Below, one piece after another: positions 11,306-23,408 of a stretch of 64,000 bases of DNA; within the stretch, counting starts at the first letter, position 1, and the number at the start of each line of letters is the position of its first letter. The notes beneath the pieces are model-generated. The model ran no database searches, was not told the DNA's origin, and saw only the letters and a list, made by a program, of their open reading frames with translations. Both the position numbers and the translations under genes were made by a program. Location of the stretch: the NCBI GenBank assembly GCA_032988165.1, contig JANTQF010000120.1, positions 1 through 64,000 of the forward strand, in the 5' to 3' direction. Origin of the DNA: Emmonsiellopsis sp. PD_33 (taxonomy: Eukaryota; Ascomycota; Eurotiomycetes; Onygenales; Ajellomycetaceae).

Positions 11306-12599
11306 GACGCGGATGCGGGATGCAGCCGTAGACACGGACGTGGTTGCAGGTTGCAGATACAGATGCGATAACGAACTTCTCCCGATAGAACGAAATGCTG
11401 GTCGTGGCGGCTTTTGTTGAACAGGCTAGGGAACTAAGCCAAAGAAAAGGGCTGAATTATTCAATATTTTGATCTCTCTGTGATTTCGGCGTTCAATGTC
11501 GGTGAATGAAATCCCTTCCAATGAGCCTGCTGCCAAAAACAAAGGAGAAGATTATTCACTCCTCAGCTGAGCAGCCGTTTTCTCGTAACAGGATGGCGGG
11601 GTAACTATGAGCTTGGTGGGTGGGTAACTAACTCGCTGCTTGGCTGGATGTTTCAGCCGCGAGAAAGAGCAACAATGTCCGGTCTCTGCTCTGTGTGGAT
11701 GCAAGGAGAAATCTCAAAAGGATCAGTGATATGGAACCAGAAGGGGCCTACACAGACCCATTCAGCATTCGATATCCCATTCCATGAGTAGTGATGGTGG
11801 TTCTTGACGTAACTATTTGCTGAATCGTTTTTTCGAAGTCGTTCCACACACACGCGCGGCATGAAACATAGCATGGCTTGGCGCGGGAGAATGCATTGAT
11901 CCTGCTGCAAGTTTTCTTTCTCCTTTCCTTCCCCTGTCTCGTTGGACACCATCGTCTGGCGCGTTATCTCTCCACCACACACGCGTGGATTGCGCGGGGA
12001 ATGAATGGGGTTGAAAGTTGAATGTCGTGATCATATTCCCACGGAAAATCGGGCGTCGTCATTGGCCATTCCCCAGGAACCAAATTTCAATTCATATCTC
12101 AATTTTGGTGTTAGTTTCTTCGTCGATGTTTGATTGTCAATCGAAAATATCCCAAAAAGAAGATGTATATTATCCATGTATATAAAAATTAAATATGTTC
12201 CAAAATTACCCAAAGTATGACTCTCGAGAACTGCCGTCGCTTTCATCAAGAAAAACAAGAGGCAAAGACAGAGTATGAGTATCTATCTAGAATGTGACAG
12301 TGGTTGTAGTAGCAATTTGACCCGGAGAACAATATACTCCGATAGCCACAAAATGCTCTGAATATAACCCCCCCCCACCCCCCCAAGAAATTATATAGGT
12401 AGAATTTAAACGCTGATGCAGACGACGTAAAAGAAAACCCAAAATACCGATTCATTTGGCATCTAGAAGCGGGAAAGTAATTATAATTTATGACAAATGC
12501 AAGAAAATATACCTTCTATCCAAAATATCAGAAAATGGTATCGTTAAAGGAAAGGTATAAGTATAGAATCAGGTCGGGCCCAGGGCGACGTCCACTTCA
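11306..12599. other. Intergenic: PLC promoter and gtb3 3' flank
   Basis: This 1.3-kb interval holds the promoter of phospholipase C and the 3' end of the giant glycosyltransferase gene. A cytosine tract interrupted by a single A lies near 12369-12387. No coding frame with family support was found on either strand. Confidence 0.5.
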
Positions 12600-15500
12600 C
12601 TAGCTCATTGCCTCGGGGACTCGGGAGCGGAATGACGGATTCCCATTGTATGTTCGTGTTTCCGAAATTCCGTCTCTCAGGGCCAAACTAATGTCCGAAT
12701 TTCGATACTGGCGAAGGTCTTCTCTCCACAAGCCGCGAGGACCACTATGACCAGAAGGTGAGATATTGCGTCCACGAGGATAACGATGATACGGTGACCT
12801 GGCCTGTGTTTGCCGACTAGAGGCCGCGAGATAATTAGAAAGCCCGGAGTGGTGGCGGGACGAACGTGGGGCAAAAACAGGAAGAGACCTGCGGATAGGT
12901 GGCGGGAGTTGAATTGTCGACTCTGCTTCGGTTGATACTCCGCTGAGGATGGACATGCTGGACGGAGTTGGGTTCTGATCAGCGCGGATATCGCCAGGAA
13001 GGCCGTAGAGACCGCCCAGATTCGATACTCCGGTAGCTGCTGTCGAACGCCACGAGTATATGGCGGAGCAGGGAATAGTAATAACTTCTTCATCAACAAC
13101 TGGAGGTATAACTTCCACTGCAGCAGCGACGTCTGTTAGGTCCGTCAGTCCTTCCTCACGATTTGCCATTATCTTGCGCGATTTGCCAATCCACAGCATC
13201 TGTTCATGCTCCCGAAGGTAACGATCTCCGCTAAAAGATTTTTGCACGATTGCCCTAGTCATGAGGCCGAGTTTCCTCCGCTGTTCAGTTTTTTCATACA
13301 TACGGCGGGTGATAATTGCGACATCATCCGGAGTGGGAGAGGTTGGGAGGACGGGAGCAGGCCGCGTGTCGTCAGCATATTTGCTCCATTCTCCCAGAAG
13401 GGCAAGAAGGCTTATCTGCGCGCGTGCGAGTGCCCTGGCATCATTAGGCGCAACAACGGCACTGAACCTCGAGAAGTCATCCGGATCACTTAATACGCGA
13501 AGAGATGCTCCAACGTCAGTGCAGACGACAGGGGCACCTGTGAGTGCAGCTTCTCCGAGCGCCAGTGGCAATCCTTCTGAGAGTGAAGAGTTGAGGAAGA
13601 GCCAGGTATTTTCCAGAACCTTTACTGGATCTGCCGTTCCTCTAAGGGTGGCCTTGCCACGCAAGCCCTTAGATGCAATAATTTCTTGACATTCCGTTGA
13701 ATAAGTTGGTGCCTTGTCCAAGGCGCCGTATATGTCAAGATGATAGTCATCAAAGCCCCATTCATTAATAATGATATCCGCAGCCAGTAGCGCCGTTTTA
13801 ATATCCTTAGCATACCAAACATGCGAAAGCATAGTCACCGTGGGCCGCTCAGTTTTGATTTCTTCGACGGGGGTGAATTTCTGCATGTCAGTAATCCCAT
13901 TAACAACCGGGTCGACTTTTCGTTTAAAGCTGTTCCGATGCTCAATCGTGCCCTGGCAGGTTCCGATCTCAACCTCCCATTCTGGATTAAAAAAATCCGC
14001 GCATGGAAGGATTATATCCGCGTGATGAAGAATCAATACGGATGTAAGTCGCAAAAGCCCCAAAAGCGAGTTACGGACGAACGGGGGCAATTTGCATAGG
14101 GCAGACGACAAGACGAGGTTTGTTTCACGCCAACTAATCGCATGATCCCAGATTTGCAGGGTGCATTTCCGCTTCATTTTACATACGATCCCATATGAGG
14201 CGCTGACGCTATGATGTGAGGCTTGGAAAACACTAGGAATTTTCGCCGGAACGGGAATGGAAAATATGAAAAGGTAGCGGAACCACAACTCAAGAGCGGT
14301 GTCTAGATGGCCTAACGTGGGAAGCTCTGTGTCGAACCATTCCGTTGAAGGGACGGCATTCGGGATGTTTTGTGTGAGCCATAACTGTCGCCAGACCCCT
14401 TTGACAACATCACTAGTCCAGACTTGTCCCCAGTGCCTTGAATCTTGAAAATACGTATTTAGATTAACAAGTGCTCGGGTAGCTTGCTTCAAGTCCGCCT
14501 CAGAGAGGGTAACAGCTCGGGCTCCTTTGACCAAAGCGGTCAGCGTCGGAATGAAATTTCTTTGGATATCGAGATCTGTAGCAGCGGTCGCAAAGTTGTC
14601 TACCTCAGAATCCAGTCGATTTTTGAACAGTCCGTGTGTAGGGGTAAGGAAATCCAACCCCCATAAAGGGATTACTTTCAATGATTGAATATTCTGTTCT
14701 GTTTGATGTTTTGGGATGCCAAAATCGTGGGCCGATTCGCATATCATATGCCATTTGATAGAACGAAGGGAATTGATCATATCACGACGACAAGCAGAAA
14801 CCCCCCCACCCTAAAGATTATATCGGTTAAAATAAAGCTTCTAGCTACCGTAAAACGGAATACTTACCTCATTTGGCCATGTTCCATTATCCGCCGCCAA
14901 CACATGGAGGGTTTTGGCTGTGTCGAATCCAACCTCTCTGGATCGAGTGTGTGCCACCGCATCTCCGCCAGGACCGAAGTTGACCAAATCGCTGATTTTA
15001 ATAGCCAATGGGGTCCAACTGGATATATCATCGGCTAGGTCAGCACTGGCCATTATGGCATCCGCTCGGCGATCGATATATTTTTTAGCTGCTGCAAGAT
15101 CCCCACGATTTCGGCTTCTCCAGTAAGGACGTAGAACCTTTTCCTGTCGGAGCAGTCGCTCGTCCATCCACTGCGAAACAACACCATCGAATCCGTCACT
15201 CTCCTTCCATGCTCGCCATAACATAGACCTAGCTGCTGATGTCGAAACAGGGAAGCGCTGAACGTTCAGACCTAGCCAATCGGAGATCCTCGACGCATGA
15301 ACTGTGGTACAGAAGTACAGAGGATTATCATACACAAAGCTCGTGTTTTTGGGCTTTGCAAGGACGGAGAGGTAGTCATGTTCGATCATTGGAGGTGGGT
15401 GCACTTTTTGACCATTCAGGGTCGTGAATATTGTAGGATGGAACTTGTGGTCATAGAGCCATCTACTCTCGTAAACATCTGCCCCTTGAACAAAGGTAGC

Positions 15501-18500
15501 TTCTGTGACTTTTGAGTGAGGAATCCACCGTTCAACCTTCTCCGGGCGATGCTTTGGGGGTGCGCACCAAGAAACAGTACAGTTAATATGTGCAAGCACA
15601 AATTCTGCGCGAAGTAGCTCATCTCCGAATTGAGTATTTTTTCGATAGTGATATTTGAACCTCACAAGATTGCCATCTTTCATATACGAACCGGACTCGA
15701 CAAGTCCTCGCCTATTATATTGAACACTCTGCTGGGCATTGTCGCCTCGCAAGCACCTTCTCGAAATCGGTAGCCTGGGTGATCTTTTCTTCGTAAGTCT
15801 AGATTTGCGTCCCGATGGGACATCGTAGTCGTAATGATATTCATTGATGACATTTTGCCATTTATACTCCTCTTTGACAAGAAGAAGCATTTCCTTCGAA
15901 TACGCACTAACGTGTGTTAGCAGCTGTTTCCCTTGGGGTTCGGATTTATGGACTCCTCGATATTGGAATAATTTAAATCCGCCGTCGGTTTCATGGTGTT
16001 TGAATCCCGTCAACGTCCCATTAGGGTTTTGAATAATGACCCGATCGTGTTTCACCTTTATTTTCATTTCCTTCGCTTCTTCCCATAGCTGCTTCACGTT
16101 CTCGCGGGAATGAAAGAGGAATAATTTCAACACGGAATTTTGGGAGACCTTGGCAACAGTCCAGATGAAGTTGAGAATTAAGACAGCCGGCACGCGAATA
16201 ATAGCAGGGCGGTGAGAAATGACGAAGCCAAACTCCCTTTGAAGTTCGGAATCCGCAACCATAGCAATAACCAAGTATTTTATCACTCCACCCAGGCCGT
16301 GATACAAAATACTAAAAGGTTTCCTAACGAGAGACAATGGGGTTGGGAGGTGAGGAATTGACTCCCCTGTTTCAGGTTCCCTAGATTTCGCCGATTCTGA
16401 TGGCCCAAACTGAGCCCTTTCGAGAATATTCAACGCCGCAGTGGCCCCAAGATTACATCTGGCAATGTGCACATCAAGATCCTCTGTGTCAAAACGGCAT
16501 AGCCTAGTTTGTAGCCAGTACCACTGGGATTCGAAAATTGGGGACGGCCTCCCCAAGCAACGGGAAAGTAGAATTGACCTAACATCCTTCGGCAGTTTAT
16601 CCCAATGAGTATCGCACTCGTATCCAAGACAGAGCTGTTTCAGAAGCTCCCTCCTCGCCCACCGTGTGACTAAAGGGGTATCAGACTCTCTATTTAAAAG
16701 AAGTAGCATGGTTTTCGAAAGGCCTTCGGAGAATAAATCTTCGCAAAGCCACGCATACTCATGGGGGATCTGCAAAAGAGCCTCAGCAACGGAGTGTAGG
16801 AGCGTTTCAGCAATGAGCTGACAATTGCTTTCGATGTCGATTCGCTGGTTGGAACCCGGTTCGGCTTCGATGCTGATCCTCAAATGATCTTCGGAGGAGC
16901 AGCTGAGAGCGCGAATGCCAGGTCCAATACTTCCCGCAGGTACTAATTCGATTGTCAAGTATCCTTTCTCCCATGCTTCAATACACCACTTAACCATATG
17001 GGGAGTTTTGGGGAAAGCTTGTTTCATGCGTGGTGCCTCTTTGTACGAGCGAATGACGGATTTTATTTCAGCACTGGGGTGCTTATGCGGGTCAATTAAA
17101 AAATGCTGGTCGGAATTGCCTGACGTCAAATTTTCATGAAATGTCTGTAACTCTTGTTGGGACCACTCAGGGTCTGACCAGGGCGCGGTATGGGCGTGAA
17201 ATGTTTTCCCCAGGTCGACGGGAGATTTGACCTTTTTCGGCATTCGAAGTTTAGCTTCCCAGAGAGTCATGAAGGCTGCTGACCAGGTCGCCAGAGCCAA
17301 GGAAAGGACACCAGTGTAGATGAAAGCGGGTTTAACGATTTTCAATACGACTCCCACTGGTAAGCCGACACACACGGCAAGCATCAGCGGTTTGAAAGCG
17401 TGGGGGCCGGCGAAAATTTTGGTATATTGGTACCAGAGCAATCCAGTGTATGCAACAACATAGGAAACGAACATAATCGTCGCCTCTAAAGAGTCCTGCA
17501 GCAACCATACCAGGCTTGCCGTCAGCGATAGGCTCCAGACATGCCAAAAGAGGAACTTCATGAGCGTTTTCCAGTACATCGCTCGCTTTGCATGGATCTC
17601 GTCCTTTTGGGAAGCTCTGATTTCGCTAGTCGATCTCACTGCGGATGGTAGCGCCTTACTTGCCATTTCGTGGAGATGCTGGGCTTTGGTGTCTACCAGG
17701 ACGGCACCGATAAGGTAGTAAGCAAGCCCAAAACCGACGGACATGCGTAAAGAATCAGACAAAGCTGCTGAAAGCCCGAGCAGTTGGCCACCAGTCAACA
17801 GTTCCACCCACTTATCCAAGAGAGCGACGACAAAATATAAAACACCACATCCAACTTCATCACCTGCCTGTCGCCAATGTATAAACGCATTGTGGAGCCG
17901 AAGACCCTTTTGGGTATTCCGAAGAGTATCTAAGGCGACTTTAGTCTGAATGTTCCAGGAAGAACTCAGTGGGATGGGCCGTTGGACGTCGGAATAGCGA
18001 CAATACCAGTCAATAAGGAAGTTCGTTGCTTCCCAGTCATTGGCTAGTTCACGAACAAGAGTATCGGAGCAAGGCTTGTTGAAAAAGTGCCGTTTCGTTT
18101 CTTTCAGGACGTCCTTATAAAGCGCCTCTCGAGAAATCCTCATAGCAGCAGGATCGCTTAGATTGGCAAACACCTTCTCGTCGTTGTTTGCATGCTTGGC
18201 GACATACCAGTTCTTAATTTCTGCGTCATCTGTTTTCCGAATACTAAGGAATCTGGTAACCCATTGCGACCCAACTCGCCGAAGGCCAAGGCCGAGTATC
18301 GTAATAAACACATAAAGGACGGACAGGTACACCACAATATCGTGATTAGCGAACACTGTAACTATTGGCGAAATGAAGAGGAAAGGTATGCAAACGATGA
18401 TAATTTTCCTTCCGGAGAGGAACGAGGACCCGGGAAAAGTGAAGCTGGCGATTGCCGCAAAAAGGGATAGGTATGCCGTGAGAGCGAAAAGGTAAAGGAA

Positions 18501-21419
18501 GAATATGAGCCCAGCACGCGGTCCTTTGACGATTGACATGCCAATGAAGCCAATTATTCCGCCAAAAATAGTGAATCCCAGGCCGGCGATCAATCTAGTG
18601 AGAACAAACATATTCATCGCGGAGAAAGCCATTGAGACAAGGTAGTAGGAGCCCCCGCAAGCAATCCAGGTACCTATAGCCCCTGAAAGGATGAGGGAAA
18701 TCATCAAGGCGGTGGTGGCACTTTCTTTGTCTGACAATGACATGTAGGCACTCAAGTACAGACCCCGACCCGTTATTGTCAACAGCACGATATCAAAGAG
18801 GGCTGGAATCGCAAAGACGCTAAGAAATGTGAATCTTTGATAGTTGGGCATCGGCTTCACCACATCATCGGGGTCAATATCAATTTGCGCCCCAGCATAT
18901 GAAGTAGCCAATGCAGGTGCACCGTTAATCCATGAAGGCGGTTGGTGGATATCATAATACCGGCGAAACCGATCGGAGAGCAGCTTCCCGAACACGCTCG
19001 GTAAAATGCCGAAGTAAGACTCACAGCGGGACCCAAGAGCGAATGATTCGGCAAATGCAGCGGCCTGGTCGGACTGGTTATTGAAAAGTGGGTTTCGATC
19101 CTTTACTTCAGCATACACCTCATCGAATGCGGCCTTTCTAACAGCACAAAAGATTGCAAGGGCGAACAAGTCCACATATGCATCCACACCATCTCCCGAT
19201 ATGAGGATACGCATGGCTTTCAATATAGTGCGAAGGTCATTCTCTCGGCGTTGCTTAAATATGTCGGACATCACCGCATCCACATGCGAGAAAAGACCAA
19301 GAGCCTCACTCAGTCCCGAATAAACACAGCCCTGATCCTGATGCCATACTAGGCGCGATTGAACAATTGCCTCGGCCGGAACGCGCCCGCTCAGATAGCC
19401 AACGGTGTTCAACTCCTTTAATTGCTCTAACGATGGTGTGTCGAGCAGTTCATTTGTCAGGCAATCGCGTAGTCTACCGAGAAGCGCTTGGGTTGAATCG
19501 GTAAAAGTAAGATGCTGGAGGAGAAGGAGCTTTTCCTCAGGAGTAAGGGATTTCAGATCTTGCACAAGCCGTCTGGGGATGCCTGCAGGCTGTACCAGGT
19601 CATTCGACCAACGAGAAAAGGCGGTTTCGATTTCAAAACAAACATGGCGCGGAACGGCTTTGGAGGACAAAAACGTATGGAGCACAGTCCCAACCAACCC
19701 CTGGGCCTTTTTTGACACGTATATATCCAGGCCATCCGAATCTTGTTGATAAACTGCCCAGAAACGAGTTTCTGCGTCCTTGCAGAAGCCAGAATCTAGA
19801 CCAATGTAAACTCGAATAGCATCATTAATGGCCGCAGCAGAAAGTTCTTTGACGGCATATATAACTTCTGGGGCATGATTCCAGTTAGATTGGAGAAGAT
19901 TCTCATGAAAATCTTGGAGCATCTTTCCCATATTGTGTAGTTTTCCTGGTTCTAATGGGTGAAGCAGCCCGAGGCCCTTCAAGCGACCCTGAGACTGTAG
20001 GACCTCGGCAAAGGCGATGGGCGAAGGCTCAAAACCGAGAGGGAAGCAGCCTAAACAACTGTAGTCCATACCAGAGCCAGATATAGATAGAGGGTTCTCC
20101 GTAGATCCAATCTGTGATATCCATTCTGGGGGCTCCCCGAGTCTAAGGTCTGCCGTCCTGTTGTCTAATGGGTCTGGTCCCCTCGATTGCAAAACTCCGC
20201 ACAGTTGAGGGAAAATCGCTTTCAACGGCTCCCAGGCGATAGTATGTAGTTGGGAGTGCGAAATTTCGGTTATGGACCTCCAAGTACCATGAATCTGAAG
20301 AACATCGTCATCTTTAAGCCATCCGAACGCGCTCAACGGCTCGATTGTGGGTGAGCTGAGCTCCGCATCAGTCAGAGCCAACTCTGGGGCAATCCATGTA
20401 ATTGCACTATAAAAGCCACACCATTGAATGCTTCTCCTCACAACGGCATTCGTTAGGGATTCAAGGTCGTCCACTGTCTCCCATGCTAAGACAGTAAAAT
20501 CTCTATGGCAAGATTCCGAAACAAAAGCTTTAACGGTCGGCTGCAAGTTCATCATCTGGAAATAGTCTCGCTTTTCTCCATTCCGTAGGATTGTGGCATT
20601 TCGAATCACTAACCCGGCCACATTCTCAGACTGCAATGCCTTGGGATCCGTTAAGAAATCGGGTGCAGAGGTTTCCAAGTAAACATCAAGGCCAGTAGCA
20701 TTAATGGCCCTAAATATGTCGGCCAAAATGACAGACGTGAACCTCCCTTCCCATCCCGCGAGTAAAACACCGACAAAGGACGTTCCGTTAAATGCTTTGA
20801 TCAAAGCTTTTGCTAATTTTTCGACAATGATCTGAGTAGAATCATTTTTGGAGACAATGGTTCCAATGTCCAATCTTCCAACCGCTCGACAATCGCTTGC
20901 ATTCCCGATTGCTGCTGTTGCTCCCGAGCACGTAGGGTCTATTACAACTAAATCCCACTGATGCAGGAGTTGTGATTGGGCTTCCGTTGGGGGGTTACTG
21001 AAATTTCCGAGATAGACACCAAAGGAGGATGGTTTTTTCGTTTGGGGTCTAACTTCGACCCGCCGTATCGAGTTTCCCGAGAGGCGATTCAAAGAGGCTG
21101 TGATCTTTCGCGGAACAACAGTGGATGGTGGGCGTGACTGGGTGCAATGGTCCCTCACCTAAGCTTAGGTTTACAGAACGATGGAATCTAATGCTTACCT
21201 TATAGTAACCGATTGATACCGATACCACCGAATATACTATGTAGAGAGTTCCTGCCGCGACAGTAGCTAAAATAATTCCGATGAGGACCTACATTTGATA
21301 AGTTAAAGATACAGATTCAACAGCGCAAACTTTAGTCCCAAATGATAACTCACCCACTGCCACCAATTGTTTCTCATCCGCTCCCATCCAACGATTCCCA
21401 CGTCGAGGAGTTTTGGCAT
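12600..21419 (-). CDS. gtb3: Giant multi-domain membrane glycosyltransferase, GAG synthase Gtb3
   Basis: Exons 21419-21354, 21288-21199, 21158-14868 and 14810-12600 give 2885 residues, and all three introns keep frame. It starts with a short cytosolic tail and one membrane anchor (about 24-45). A luminal, TIM-barrel-like region follows (YLGNFSNPPTEAQSQ, WDLVVIDP). About seven membrane segments lie at about 825-1010, with further hydrophobic segments near 1165-1210, 1255-1355 and 1700. The C-terminal third (from about 2149) is a GT4/GT-B glycosyltransferase opening with the glycine-rich NEGGGVSACRRD and carrying the E-x7-E motif in SEGLPLALGEA near 2564. In Aspergillus fumigatus the protein of this kind in the same cluster is proposed to polymerise and export galactosaminogalactan. 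The symbol rests on architecture and on the four neighbouring pathway genes. The tail after about residue 2690 is low complexity. Confidence 0.85.
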
Positions 21420-23408
21420 GTTTATGAACGACCAAAATAATATGCCTCGATTGGCAAGGGAGGTTTATTCGTGGGTCACAACCAATACCCCAAGGAATGA
21501 TATGGCCTATCTTCCACGGAGCGCGGGAATGACCTTCTACCGAAACTTAGAAAGGCAGCACCGAAGCGAAAAGGACGAAATTGGCTGGAGATCACCACCG
21601 GTCTCATTTCCAACATTCATTGCGACTGCGAATACGACGGAAATCAAAACAGGGACATTTGGGGAGACAATGCAGCGGAATGTTGATAAATAGTGTGAAG
21701 ACAGAGTCAACTGTTAGCCGTTCGTGTTCAACAGGGTAGAGTGGCCTCCAGCTGCACTGTATTCTTCTGTTTCCAGCAGGTCCAGGAGACTAGAAGAAAA
21801 TGTAGTGGGTACAAAATGACGTGAAGCATCCGGATGAGGACCGGGGGGCCAGAGCCGCTGGAGCGAAGGTGGGTGCCATTGTTTCCCCACCGTATTCCAA
21901 ACCACCAGCCATCATGCAGAATGAACAACGTAGAATAGGTAAAGACTCCGGTTCCAGTTCCCTTCTGGTAACGAAACCATATCCCCAGTCCACATCGGCA
22001 TGCCCTCCGAGACGGGCTCCACCAAGCCACTATGGCTAAAAACAAAGCAAAACATAGGAATGCCGATCGCCGGCATGAAAGAAAAGGCAAAGCGCAACCC
22101 CTGTTCTATCATGCTTATTGAGCGGGCTAACCCTTTGCAAAGGCTCAGACATGAACAGGCATTAGCACTATCCCTGCGGGTATTCCAGTCCAACGAGTCG
22201 ATCAAAGAAAATGAATGTGGAAATGTGAACCAAACATCTTCCGGCCAAGATGTTATATAAAACGCGACATAAAAAGCAGCTCATGTTGTGTGGTGATGGG
22301 GGTTGTTCGCGCCTTGGGAAGATGTCGTTGATTCGACTTGCTGCGAACAAAAGTCGCGGTTAAATTAGAGTTGGTCACATGAACGCGAAATTTGGTGAGG
22401 CGATGTACGGTACGGTCCTGTATTTGGTATCGTAACATTCACTCGTGTAATTACGCTACTGTTCGAGCGTTACGGTATCGTATGCCCCACTCCGGATATC
22501 AAACTCAATCAATCCACGGGGAGAACATCCATGCACCAAGCAACAATCACCAGCCAACTTGTCTGTATCATTTATTAGAATGTTTTTCTGGCCAAGATAT
22601 TACCGGCCATCCTGGCTGCAGTGTTTCTTGTTGCTTCTCTCTGGGATTTACAGCTCAGCCCAACAGGTCCTTCTTCTCGGCGCTAGAGTGTGGTTCGAGA
22701 ATCAACAACACCCTTCCTTGAGCCCGTATCCTAAGGCGAAAGCTCAAATGCGGAACTGATGATTTCATAAACTGTACACCAACTTTCACCCCGGCCGCAA
22801 GCGCCGACGATTCCAGGCTTTCGGGGTTACGAGGACAAAATCGTCTAACTCGCTCTGCAGGCCAAGCTGCAAAGGTAAGACTTGTTGTTCAGTCCCTTTC
22901 TCTCCAGGATACAAATTACTGGCGTTTTAGATACCGTGACCAGGTCATTCCATTTCAGCTTATTTGTTCCGATTGCAGTCTTCTAAACTATTCTTGGTCT
23001 CTCCATATTTTATTCCTTCATTCTCTTATAATCGTTACATTCTTGTCTCTACTGTTGACTCCATAATCCATTTCTTTTTTGTTGTTAGTTACTGTCGTTA
23101 GATCCGATCATTCGTTTATGCAAGCCCATTCTCAGCAGTTACTTACTTTTGACCAGTGATCTACCTCCATTCGCAACTTTTTACCGGAGTCAGAGCCTGT
23201 CGCTACCGACGATAAACTCAGTTAACACTCCTCATATATTTTGTTGAGTATAGAAGTTTACTTTCCCATTGTTGGTTTGACCTACACTGCCAGTCAATAT
23301 TCTACGGCTGAAATATCCTATTCAGTAGAGCTCTCAAAATCAAAGAGGCTAATCCTGAGATAATCTAGGAACAACGCTATTTAAGGCAGAGAAATTCTAT
23401 TACACAGA
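21420..23408. promoter_or_regulatory. Divergent promoter region of gtb3 and agd3, possibly with an agd3 5' exon
   Basis: Two kilobases separate the divergent start codons. A frame at 22580-22757 (+) begins with a hydrophobic, signal-peptide-like stretch (LQCFLLLLSGIYSSAQQ) and could be a first coding exon of agd3. A clear donor (AAAG/GTAAGA) at about 22877 suggests spliced 5' leader sequence. I could not join these to the 23409 start in one unambiguous frame. Nothing else coding was accepted. Confidence 0.5.

Noticed and set aside
11306..11335. N-terminal extension of phospholipase C starting at GTG
   Set aside because: GTG is not a normal eukaryotic start and an ATG in good position lies 30 nt downstream.
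12367..12388. Cytosine tract as a structured element
   Set aside because: A simple homopolymer-like tract with one interruption; no wider structure seen.
22262..22390. StuA-like elements (WCGCGWNM) at 22262 and 22383 in the gtb3-agd3 promoter
   Set aside because: The degenerate motif is expected about once per kilobase on both strands, so two in 2 kb is no enrichment.
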